From Cytobacillus kochii (GTDB lineage: Bacteria > Bacillota > Bacilli > Bacillales > Cytobacillaceae), in NCBI RefSeq assembly GCF_020171845.1, contig NZ_JAIVAM010000001.1:62001-126000 (forward strand): a stretch of 64,000 nucleotides of DNA, read 5' to 3'. The position numbers and the translations under genes are program-made. Positions 1 through 7,218 of the stretch are shown piece by piece (the first letter of the stretch is position 1; each line of letters begins with the position of its first letter). The notes under the pieces are model-generated. The model was given only the letters and a program-made list of their open reading frames with translations, searched no databases and was not told the DNA's origin.

Positions 1-234
1 GCTCATCCTTATACGAAGAGTTTATTAGCTAGTACGCCTAAAATCCACGAACAAACAGAAAAACTGCAAGTCATCGAAGGAACTGTACCCAATCCGAATG
101 CTATGCCAAGTGGATGTCGCTTTCATACACGTTGTCCATATGTAATGGAAAAATGTATGAACAATGAGCCCGTACTTACAAATATCCATACCCGTCATCA
201 AGTGAAGTGCTGGTTATATGAAGAGGAGGGGTGA
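1..234 (+). CDS. oppD: Oligopeptide ABC transporter ATP-binding protein, OppD/DppD type (C-terminal end)
   Basis: Only the last 77 codons lie in the window; the reading frame is open from base 1 and stops at 232-234. The tail carries the C-terminal oligopeptide/dipeptide-transporter domain, seen as AHPYTKSLLAS followed by PSGCRFHTRCPYV with its paired cysteines. In this family the domain follows the nucleotide-binding domain of the first of two ATPases of a peptide importer. The next gene is the second ATPase and its ribosome site lies inside this gene's last codons, so the two are one operon. Whether the substrate is oligo- or dipeptide cannot be told. Confidence 0.85.
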   Translation, partial: AHPYTKSLLASTPKIHEQTEKLQVIEGTVPNPNAMPSGCRFHTRCPYVMEKCMNNEPVLTNIHTRHQVKCWLYEEEG

Positions 235-241
235 CAAAGAC

Positions 242-1240
242 ATGACAGTTATTTTAAGTGTAAGGGGTTTAAAGAAATATTTTGATGTGACTGAAGGGTG
301 GTGGAAGAAGGAAAAACAATACTTAAAGGCAGTTGACCACATATCCTTCGATGTGAACCATGGAGAAACATTAGGGATTGTTGGGGAGTCTGGGTGTGGG
401 AAATCAACAACAGGTAATTTGATTATGCAGCTGTTAGAAAAAACAGAAGGAGAAATCATATTCCAAGGAGTAGACCTTTCCACTCTATCCAAACAACAGC
501 TAAGAAAGAAACGGGCGGAAATGCAGATGATTTTCCAGGACCCCTTTTCCTCGTTAAATCCTCGGATGAAAGTATTTGATATTATTGCAGAACCGTTATT
601 GACCCATCTGAACTTAAGTAGTGAAAAATTGAAGGAAGAAGTTTTGTCGTTAATGGATCAGGTAGGTCTTGATCGTTCATATATTCACCGCTACCCCCAT
701 GAGTTTAGTGGTGGTCAGAGACAAAGAATCGGCATTGCTCGGGCCATTGCATTACAACCTAAGCTCATTATTTGTGATGAGCCTGTATCTGCTTTAGACG
801 TTTCCATTCAATCACAAATCCTTAATTTAATGTCTAAACTACAGAAAGAGTTACGATTAACCTTTATATTTATTGCACACGGCCTACCAGCGGTTAAATA
901 TATTAGTGATAAAATTGCGGTCATGTATCTGGGGAAAATTGTTGAACTAACCACAAAAGAAAAACTCTTTTCAAAACCCCTGCATCCGTATACAGAGGGA
1001 CTTTTATCAGCAGTTCCCCTTCCTGACCCGATGTTAAGGAATAAAAAAGACGGAGTTATTTTGGAGGGTGATATTCCAAGCCCAACAAATATTCCTTCCG
1101 GCTGTCGTTTTCATCCACGGTGTCCACATGCACAAGAAAAATGTAAGAACGAGGAACCAACATTTATTGCCCATGAGGAAGAACACTATGTTGCCTGCCA
1201 TTTTCCATTAAAAGAGGGTGTTGGTGTGTTGGAAAAATAG
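242..1240 (+). CDS. oppF: Oligopeptide ABC transporter ATP-binding protein, OppF/DppF type
   Basis: Cytoplasmic ATPase that would pair with the upstream OppD-like subunit to power peptide import. It is 332 residues from ATG 242; an in-frame ATG at 218 overlaps the ribosome site (gaggaggggt), so 242 is preferred. Visible motifs are Walker A GESGCGKST (residues 48-56), the signature FSGGQRQR, Walker B LIICDEP and the C-terminal GCRFHPRCPHA motif near residue 290. The H-loop reads AHGLPAV, where relatives usually have SHDLSVV, so the histidine is kept but the following Asp is Gly. A peptidase gene follows 20 bases on, consistent with uptake and breakdown of peptides. Confidence 0.9.
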   Translation: MTVILSVRGLKKYFDVTEGWWKKEKQYLKAVDHISFDVNHGETLGIVGESGCGKSTTGNLIMQLLEKTEGEIIFQGVDLSTLSKQQLRKKRAEMQMIFQDPFSSLNPRMKVFDIIAEPLLTHLNLSSEKLKEEVLSLMDQVGLDRSYIHRYPHEFSGGQRQRIGIARAIALQPKLIICDEPVSALDVSIQSQILNLMSKLQKELRLTFIFIAHGLPAVKYISDKIAVMYLGKIVELTTKEKLFSKPLHPYTEGLLSAVPLPDPMLRNKKDGVILEGDIPSPTNIPSGCRFHPRCPHAQEKCKNEEPTFIAHEEEHYVACHFPLKEGVGVLEK

Positions 1241-1260
1241 ATAAAGGAGATGTATAAAAG

Positions 1261-2394
1261 GTGGAGGGATATATACAACAGCGAAAAATAGAAATGCTGC
1301 AATTAATTGAAAAACTGGTCAATATTGATAGTGGTTCATATGTAAAGAAAGGGATAGATGAAATCGGGAGAATTTTACAGAAAAAATACGAAGAAATTGG
1401 ATTTGTTGTAGAGGTGAAAACAGAAGCAAAATACGGCAATCACCTTGTTATTCGACATGAGCATAGTCTGCACCCCAAAATTATACTGGTGGCCCATATG
1501 GATACGGTTTTTCCTGAAGGTACGGTGAAGAAGCGTCCGTTTCAAATGAAAGGAAGCAGAGCTTATGGACCTGGTGTCGTTGATATGAAGTCGAGTTTAG
1601 TTGAGCTTTTATATGCAATGAAAGCATTAGTTCACTGTGGGTCAAATGCCTGTGAGAACGTGCAAATTATCTTAAATGGTGATGAGGAAATTGGTTCACC
1701 GTCATCGCGTGAATTAATAGAGGAACAATCTATGGGAAAAGAATATGCACTGATTATGGAGCCGGCCAGAAAAGATGGTTCACTTGTGACAGCAAGAAGA
1801 GGCGGGGGAAGATATAAGCTAATGATTAAAGGCAAAGCCGCCCATTCAGGTATTGAACCAGAAAAGGGAAGGAGTGCGATTGAAGAACTAGCTTATAAAA
1901 TCATCCAGCTGCATAATTTAACAAATCATGAACAAGGCATTAGCGTTAACGTAGGCATCATTTCTGGTGGTTCTTCTGTTAATACCATTTCTGATAATGC
2001 CGTCGCTCATATTGATATTCGCATCACTGAGAAAGAACAAGCACAAGAATTAGAAAAGAAGATTAAAAGAATATGTGCCAATACAGAAGTGAGAGGAACG
2101 GAAATTCAATTAGAAGGGGCAATTAGCAGACCACCAATGGAATACAACGAGCAAACAGAAAAGCTATTACACATTATTCAAGAAGTAGGCGAAGAAATTG
2201 GTCTTCATGTCCATAATACTGCAACGGGTGGGGGTGGTGATGCCTCTTTCACTTCAGCAACGGGTGTGCCTACGGTTGATGGTCTAGGTCCAGTTGGTGG
2301 GAATGCTCATAGTAAAGAGGAGTATATTGAAATTGACACATTAACAGAAAGAACCATTCTTCTTGCAAAGACAATTGAGCGTTTGTCCCGATGA
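1261..2394 (+). CDS. M20 family metallopeptidase, carboxypeptidase G2/ArgE-DapE-like
   Basis: Predicted zinc-dependent amidohydrolase that removes a C-terminal residue from peptides or acyl-amino acids. It has 377 residues and starts at GTG 1261 behind aaaggag. Metal and catalytic motifs are all present: AHMDT (H79, D81), GVVDMK (D108), NGDEEIGS (E142/E143), KAAHSG of the dimerisation domain, and the late NAHSKEEY histidine. The GGGGDASF stretch with conserved spacing is typical of CPG2-like members. It lies 20 bases after oppF and is likely cotranscribed, so a role in processing imported peptides is inferred. The exact substrate is not deducible. Confidence 0.87.
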   Translation: MEGYIQQRKIEMLQLIEKLVNIDSGSYVKKGIDEIGRILQKKYEEIGFVVEVKTEAKYGNHLVIRHEHSLHPKIILVAHMDTVFPEGTVKKRPFQMKGSRAYGPGVVDMKSSLVELLYAMKALVHCGSNACENVQIILNGDEEIGSPSSRELIEEQSMGKEYALIMEPARKDGSLVTARRGGGRYKLMIKGKAAHSGIEPEKGRSAIEELAYKIIQLHNLTNHEQGISVNVGIISGGSSVNTISDNAVAHIDIRITEKEQAQELEKKIKRICANTEVRGTEIQLEGAISRPPMEYNEQTEKLLHIIQEVGEEIGLHVHNTATGGGGDASFTSATGVPTVDGLGPVGGNAHSKEEYIEIDTLTERTILLAKTIERLSR

Positions 2395-2404
2395 TTTTTT
2401 TTGG

Positions 2405-2428
2405 AAGCTACCACTCGTTTGGTAGCTT
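2405..2428 (+). terminator. Hairpin after the opp/peptidase operon
   Basis: AAGCTACC pairs with GGTAGCTT across an 8-base loop, 10 bases after the peptidase stop. The T-run lies before rather than after the stem, so it is a weak intrinsic terminator or only an end-stabilising hairpin. Confidence 0.4.
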
Positions 2429-2646
2429 TCATTATGGAGTTGTGAGGTCATATCCTAAAGGTCATTCAGAAGTATAAGTTGTAAATTTTTTGTATCAATT
2501 ATTACAGTAAAGTAATTTTCTTCTCTATATGTATACATTTTTACTCGAAGGGACCTTAAAATTTGTAGGTGATGCCCAATCTATACTAAACTACTCTAAA
2601 GCGAACATCATAAAGTTATGTTGTTCCTTCAAATGAGGTGATTAGA

Positions 2647-3297
2647 ATGGAATTTAATCAGCTAGCGAGCAGCGTAGTAATTGAAATGGTAGAGGGACGC
2701 CCCTCTTTAAAATCATATAGTGACCAGCTAGAACTGATTGGTGTTGGAAGAAGCGCTTTTGTTTTCAAAATTACGAAGCAAGCGATTGCTATAAAAGTAT
2801 ACTTCCCGCAAATGGAAGATATCGCTAAGGTGGAAGCGGCAAATTATCAACGAATTCAAGGTAATCCCTATTATCCACATCTTTATGATTATGGGGATGC
2901 TTATATTGTCATCGACTATATAGAAGGCTTTACGCTCTTCCAATGCTTAGAGAAAGGTATTCATATAACATCAGAACATATAGAGTCTGTCCAATTAGCC
3001 TTACGTTCAGCTACAGAAGCAGGCCTGAAGCCGTCAGATATACATTTGCGCAACATTATGATTGATCGAAACGGTAATATAAAACTAATTGATATTGCTC
3101 GTTTTAATTCGAAAAACATCGATAAACAATGGACAGACTTACAGAATGCGTACTACCGATATTACGCCAACAAATGGTTCCCGAAAAAAATCCCTACAGT
3201 CATCTTGAATTTCATAGCCGACATATATAAAAAGAGATTTCTTCCAATGTCTGTAAGAAAAGTGATTTTTCAGGATAAAAATGGGATACATGTATAA
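2647..3297 (+). CDS. Small serine/threonine kinase-like protein, YrzF type
   Basis: A 216-residue eukaryote-like protein kinase fold of minimal size. The glycine-rich part GVGRSAFVFKI, the lysine in AIAIKVYF, the catalytic loop DIHLRNIMI (Asp and Asn kept) and LIDIAR in place of DFG can all be seen. The length and these motifs fit the YrzF family of Bacillus; its substrates are not established. ATG 2647 is chosen because gaggtg lies six bases upstream; an in-frame GTG at 2638 would overlap that site. It is monocistronic, ending in a strong terminator. Confidence 0.75.
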   Translation: MEFNQLASSVVIEMVEGRPSLKSYSDQLELIGVGRSAFVFKITKQAIAIKVYFPQMEDIAKVEAANYQRIQGNPYYPHLYDYGDAYIVIDYIEGFTLFQCLEKGIHITSEHIESVQLALRSATEAGLKPSDIHLRNIMIDRNGNIKLIDIARFNSKNIDKQWTDLQNAYYRYYANKWFPKKIPTVILNFIADIYKKRFLPMSVRKVIFQDKNGIHV

Positions 3298-3313
3298 TAG
3301 AATGATAAAATCA

Positions 3314-3355
3314 AACATGAACAACTCCTGCAAAAAGGAGTGTTCATGTTTTTTT
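3314..3355 (+). terminator. Intrinsic terminator after the kinase gene
   Basis: A 15-16 bp stem (aacatgaaca.. pairing with ..gttcatgtt, one bulge) with a six-base loop and a run of T at 3349-3355, starting 16 bases after the stop codon. Confidence 0.9.
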
Positions 3356-3559
3356 GTTTTTATAGAAAGTGGGATTGGTTCTGGAGTCATAGGGGACACC
3401 TGAAGCCCAAGCGAAACCAAGTGAAATTGAAAGCCATGAAAAGAAATTGTTAGATCTGTAAACAGTGTAATGTCTAAGACTATGTATGTTGATGAAAATA
3501 AAGTTAAGATGAGCAAAACAGAAGAGAAAAGCTTTATTGAAATCAGGTGAATTGAAGAC

Positions 3560-4144
3560 GGAATCTTTTTAAGATGCGATATCATACAAAGGAACTGTTC
3601 AAGGATGAAGTTGAATATTCAGTTTCCTGCAAATCTGTTAAGATGAACAATGAAGATGTCGTAGAAGATGTTGACTCATTGTATATAGTTTTGCAGTAGA
3701 CAGGGAATATAAAAGTGTTTTTGAATGAAGCGGAAATATGGACGAAAACCATTTTGTTGCATCCAAGGTTTGGCTTGACGGACTATTGTTCAATAGTATA
3801 AAAAAGACATTAGTGAAGAAGTCCATGTTAATGAACATGCTTCTACAGAAGAAGTATGAAGCTCAGTTCACGAACAACGTGAAAGCCAGGGTTTAAGTAC
3901 AGTTGGAAAAGATAAATCTGACAATCAAATAGTAGCTAAAGCAAGTTTAGGCGAAAGATGGGATTGTACTCAGTCTTGTGTAGCGTCTAAGGTGTTTGTA
4001 TTTGCAGCAATTGTGGGTGTTTGTGGAGTGGCTTGTATCGCTGCTGTTTCAGCTGCAGCAGGAACAGCTTGCTATGCATGTATAAACACTGCTGGTATTC
4101 TCGGAGCTACAACAGTTCTTAACTGTTTCCAAGATTGTAGTTGA
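3560..4144 (+). pseudogene. Broken Cys-rich bacteriocin-like precursor (halocin C8-like C-terminal domain)
   Basis: No single reading frame spans this stretch, but three successive frames give pieces that read as one precursor. These are a segment ending MNNEDVVEDVDSLYIV, a segment with NHFVASKVWLDGLLF, and an intact C-terminal part in 3860-4144 with no start codon. The C-terminal part has WDCTQSC, then a hydrophobic alanine-glycine stretch with GVCGVAC and ACYAC, ending NCFQDCS; that makes eight cysteines. The pattern resembles the halocin C8-like domain of secreted peptides in Bacilli, but the family is recalled by pattern and not proven. In-frame stops (TAG, TGA 3857-3859) and at least two frameshifts mark it as decayed. 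A small membrane-protein gene follows 26 bases later, as a possible immunity partner. Confidence 0.6.
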
Positions 4145-4170
4145 TTCACTAAACAGTTAGGGTGATAAGA

Positions 4171-4320
4171 ATGATGAAAATCATGTTTTTGCTTGCAGCA
4201 TTCAGTGTAGGCCTATTTGCATTCTTAGATAAGCATTTTTGGGGCTTGATGCTTGGGCTTGCATTCTTTTTTATCGGTTTATTTTTCATTAAGCCACGCT
4301 TTAAAAAAAATGATGAATAA
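4171..4320 (+). CDS. Small hydrophobic membrane protein, possible immunity partner
   Basis: A 49-residue protein made almost wholly of two membrane segments (starting MMKIMFLLAAFSVGLFAF, then GLMLGLAFFFIGLFFI) with a basic tail KPRFKKNDE. The upstream ribosome site is weak (agggtgataag). It lies just after the broken Cys-rich precursor, where bacteriocin loci commonly carry a small membrane immunity protein. That role is inferred from position only; no family is recognised. Confidence 0.5.
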   Translation: MMKIMFLLAAFSVGLFAFLDKHFWGLMLGLAFFFIGLFFIKPRFKKNDE

Positions 4321-4546
4321 CGTAATGGCTATTTAGGGTTTCGATGTCAAAACGCATTTATACCATGAAAATGAGGAGTATTTACATTTTCTTGAATTAG
4401 ACCAATTCTTTTTTCAGTATGAGGAATTTTGCTGTAGATGATTTACTTTTATATGTTCAATGAGAGAACTTACGAAGCTGGTAGTGATGTTTTAATGTAT
4501 AAATGCTATTATTAAATTGATTTAAAGGATGGAAGGAGCATTACTT

Positions 4547-4597
4547 ATGTGTTGTGCATGTTTTCCAGTTGTGAAAGAACACTCTATCTTAAATTGA
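4547..4597 (+). CDS. Leader peptide of the lnu-like gene
   Basis: A 16-codon ORF reading MCCACFPVVKEHSILN with a good ribosome site (ggaaggag) seven bases before its ATG. It ends 28 bases before the lincosamide nucleotidyltransferase. Codons 12-15 form the left arm of a hairpin whose right arm runs into the ribosome site of the next gene. This is the layout of translational attenuators of erm and cat genes, in which drug-stalled ribosomes on the leader free the downstream start. The peptide itself matches no leader I know. Confidence 0.6.
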   Translation: MCCACFPVVKEHSILN

Positions 4598-4620
4598 AAA
4601 ATAAACAATAGATAGAGGGG
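4582..4620 (+). promoter_or_regulatory. Translational attenuator hairpin covering the lnu ribosome site
   Basis: CTCTATCT (4582-4589) pairs perfectly with AGATAGAG (4610-4617) across a 20-base loop. The right arm overlaps the ribosome site AGAGGGG (4614-4620) of the gene starting at 4626. The left arm is inside the leader ORF, so a ribosome paused around codons 8-10 would open the stem. The control mechanism is inferred from this geometry. Confidence 0.6.
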
Positions 4621-4625
4621 TTTAT

Positions 4626-5429
4626 ATGTTATTTCAAAAAAAATTAATTGAGCGTGTTAAAAATAAATGTGAGTTAGACAATCATATAGCTTCTGCACTG
4701 ATGTACGGCTCTTTTACCAAAGGTGAAGGTGATCAATATTCTGATGTTGAGTTTTATATCTTCATTAAAAATCACATGAACGCTAATTTTGATTCAAATA
4801 ATTGGATTAAAGAATTATTTCCAGTCGAATTAATATTCTTCAATGAATATGGTACACAAGTAGCTATATTTAGTAACCTTGTGCGTGGAGAATTTCACTT
4901 TCTACCTGAACAAAAGATGGGTGTCATTAAAGACTTTAAACCTACAGGGGTATTTCCAAATCCAGAGAAAATGTTTATTTATGATAGCACCAATAAACTG
5001 TTTCCTCTTTTAGAATACCTTAATGGAGACGATCCAATAAGAAAAACAGATGAAAATATAAATTTTGCTTTTAATAGTTTTGTTAATAATTGGATATTTG
5101 GTATGAACGTGCTAAAAAGAGGGGAATATGCTCGATCACTAGAAATTCTCAATGGTGTTCAAAAACAAATTTTGCAACTCATGAGAATACAAGAAGATAC
5201 TGTAGAACGTTGGTTAAATGCCACTAAAAATCTTGAAAAAGACTTGAGTAAACGTTCATATGAAAAATTTAGGGCGATTACTGCTAATCTTAATGAGAAA
5301 AGTATAAAACAAGCATATACTAATTCAATTATATTAGCCGAGAGTTTACACGTAGATTTATCAAAAGAGTATACAGTAGGAATTGAACAACGACTACTAT
5401 CCCAGCTTCATACACTTTTAATAGATTAA
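4626..5429 (+). CDS. lnu: Lincosamide nucleotidyltransferase, Lnu(B)-like
   Basis: The enzyme family adds AMP to a hydroxyl of lincomycin or clindamycin and so inactivates them. The protein has 267 residues, the length I recall for Lnu(B), and shares long blocks with it as I remember the sequence: ALMYGSFTKGEGDQYSD at residues 25-40, EFYIF, RGEFHFL, VLKRGEYARSLE and WLNATKNLEKD. The nucleotidyltransferase site is GSF with D40 and E42. The SD AGAGGGG is five bases from ATG. It is monocistronic between a leader-peptide attenuator and a strong terminator. Drug specificity needs testing, since this is a diverged relative. Confidence 0.8.
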   Translation: MLFQKKLIERVKNKCELDNHIASALMYGSFTKGEGDQYSDVEFYIFIKNHMNANFDSNNWIKELFPVELIFFNEYGTQVAIFSNLVRGEFHFLPEQKMGVIKDFKPTGVFPNPEKMFIYDSTNKLFPLLEYLNGDDPIRKTDENINFAFNSFVNNWIFGMNVLKRGEYARSLEILNGVQKQILQLMRIQEDTVERWLNATKNLEKDLSKRSYEKFRAITANLNEKSIKQAYTNSIILAESLHVDLSKEYTVGIEQRLLSQLHTLLID

Positions 5430-5435
5430 TTCAGT

Positions 5436-5467
5436 GAGCTTCCTAAACATTAGGGAGCTCTTTTTTT
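5436..5467 (+). terminator. Intrinsic terminator of lnu
   Basis: GAGCTTCCTA pairs with TAGGGAGCTC (one G-T pair) around a short loop, followed directly by seven T (5461-5467), seven bases after the lnu stop. Confidence 0.9.
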
Positions 5468-5570
5468 AAATGATTCAACTAACTCAAACTCTTACTTATG
5501 TCCTATTTATCCTTACTATTGAATCAATTTGGTTTCTGATTAAATATGATTTAAGGGTGAAATAAAAGAA

Positions 5571-5615
5571 GAAGTGAAGAAAGCCTTATTTGCAGGCTCT
5601 GTTCACTTCTTTTAT
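5571..5615 (+). terminator. Second terminator-like hairpin between lnu and sinI
   Basis: GAAGTGAA..AGCC pairs with GGCT..TTCACTTC, with an internal loop, followed by a T-rich tail. No gene lies between it and the lnu terminator, so it may be a back-up terminator. The rest of 5468-5743 shows no gene. Confidence 0.5.
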
Positions 5616-5743
5616 TTTACCTATACTATTCACTTCATGAAATGCTTATTTTCACTCCAAGTTTTTAAAAATTTAAGAGAGTTTTAAGAGAATGATTATA
5701 TAAAGGATATAAACAAAAAATTATGAAGTGGGTGAACGGTATA

Positions 5744-5875
5744 ATGAGTATGTGCAAGGATGATAAACAATTAGACGCTGAATGGGTTCATCTAATATTA
5801 AAAGCGAAAGAGATTGGTTTAACGATAGATGAAGTAAAGACATTTTTAAAAACGGTCAAGACTGAAGCCAAGTAA
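5744..5875 (+). CDS. sinI: SinI-type antirepressor peptide
   Basis: A 43-residue peptide containing the SinI dimerisation signature: LDAEWVHLILKAKEIGLTIDEV, then FLKT, compared with the family pattern LDxEWVxLxxxAKxxGxxxxEVxxFL. SinI binds the master biofilm repressor SinR and frees it from DNA. Start ATG 5744 follows gtgggtg; an in-frame ATG at 5723 would add seven residues. No sinR lies beside it, so it is a stand-alone antirepressor. It converges on the SARP regulator gene, whose stop is 16 bases away. Confidence 0.75.
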   Translation: MSMCKDDKQLDAEWVHLILKAKEIGLTIDEVKTFLKTVKTEAK

Positions 5876-5890
5876 ATAATCGACTTTTCT

Positions 5891-7006
5891 TTATTTATTA
5901 ATTTCTTGGTATAAATTAATTAAAATTGGGTCCGGGTCTATATTTAGATCGGTAGAGAGTAAGGCTTTATAATTTTTATATAATAGGATCGCTTCATTCC
6001 GATTTCCTTTTTTTATTAAAAGGTTCATGGTTTGCTGAATATTTTTATCCATATAAGGATTCAATTTGCGTTGCAAGCTAAGGTAAAACAGGGCTTTATC
6101 TGTATGGTTAATGTAATAATACTCAATAATACTGTCTAACAAGTACATAGTAATAGTAAGTTTTTCCTGTGCGATATCATTTGCCCAATCGTAATAATTC
6201 CATTGCATGTATGAACCGGTATATTGACTTATTGCTTCTTCTGCACTACTAATGGATTTAATATCATTCTTTTTGAAACTATGTATAGCCTCATTAAATA
6301 TTTTTAAATCTGAATGGATATCCGGAATGGATAAGATATAGCTCTGATTGGCAAACTTAATACAATTTGAATAACCAAGAGTGTTTAACATTTTTCTTAA
6401 GTATGTTAGACATGTATGAAGGTTTATCTTGGCTTTTTTACTATCTTGATTTGGCCATATGTTTTCAATTAGATAATCTCGGTGGACGTATGTATCCATA
6501 TAAGTAAAGAGGAATGCAAATAATTCCTTTACTTTAGCTGTTTTAAATTGAAGTGGCTCCTTATTTAGAAAAACGTTAAACTCGCCGAAGCATTGAATAA
6601 AAAGTGGTATTTTTTCTTTTGGAGCTTCATCCTTTCTATTTTTCTTAATTTTTTCTATTAATCTGTTAACCGTCGTTTTTAATCTTTTGGGCATAACAGG
6701 TTTCAATAAATAATCAATAGAATTAATTTCAAATGCTTTGACAGCATGCTGGGCATGGGCTGTAACAAAAACAATAAATATGGATTCATCAATCGATAAA
6801 ATAGATTCAGCTAAATCTAAGCCGTTGCCTTCAGTTAACTCGATATCTAAAAAAGCAACATCTATCATTTCTTGTTTTATATCTTCTAGAATATTTGTCT
6901 GTTGCGAATAAGCCTTAACAATTTCAATTTCCGGAAATGCATGCAATTGTTTAGTTAATAAATCAAGAGAAAGCTTCTCATCATCTACTAAAATGGCTTT
7001 AATCAT
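5891..7006 (-). CDS. Response regulator with SARP-type DNA-binding and BTAD output
   Basis: 371 residues. The N-terminal receiver (about 1-120) has the acidic pair D8/D9, phospho-acceptor D54 in AFLDIEL, T82 and K102 in LLKPV. After a linker, residues about 140-230 form a winged-helix transcriptional domain (FGEFNVFLN, then KVKELFAFLF and KINLHTCLTYLRKML), followed by a helical bacterial transcriptional activator repeat region (about 240-371). This REC-SARP-BTAD plan is unlike the LytTR regulators that usually pair with LytS-like kinases. Its likely partner is the large sensor kinase 212 bases upstream on the same strand. Confidence 0.8.
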   Translation of the reverse strand: MIKAILVDDEKLSLDLLTKQLHAFPEIEIVKAYSQQTNILEDIKQEMIDVAFLDIELTEGNGLDLAESILSIDESIFIVFVTAHAQHAVKAFEINSIDYLLKPVMPKRLKTTVNRLIEKIKKNRKDEAPKEKIPLFIQCFGEFNVFLNKEPLQFKTAKVKELFAFLFTYMDTYVHRDYLIENIWPNQDSKKAKINLHTCLTYLRKMLNTLGYSNCIKFANQSYILSIPDIHSDLKIFNEAIHSFKKNDIKSISSAEEAISQYTGSYMQWNYYDWANDIAQEKLTITMYLLDSIIEYYYINHTDKALFYLSLQRKLNPYMDKNIQQTMNLLIKKGNRNEAILLYKNYKALLSTDLNIDPDPILINLYQEINK

Positions 7007-7218
7007 CTAACGACTCCTTTGAGAAATTATTGGTGATATTATACAATGAACAAAAAATAGGGATAACTATAGCGTTTTCAACTAATTGAAACTTTCATTC
7101 TCCCGAGTGGACCTAGAGTATTTGTCTTATAGGATTAAGATACTTAACTTAGTAATTGTAATCTAGGTTACTTTGCTTCAGTAGAATCATTGATTTTTAT
7201 AAAGTTGTTAAAATCAAA

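Noticed and set aside
218..241. Start of oppF at ATG 218
   Set aside because: This ATG lies on the ribosome site gaggagggg that serves ATG 242.
3139..3585. A 148-codon frame on the minus strand
   Set aside because: It crosses a strong terminator and the end of the kinase gene and has no ribosome site; it is the shadow of other features.
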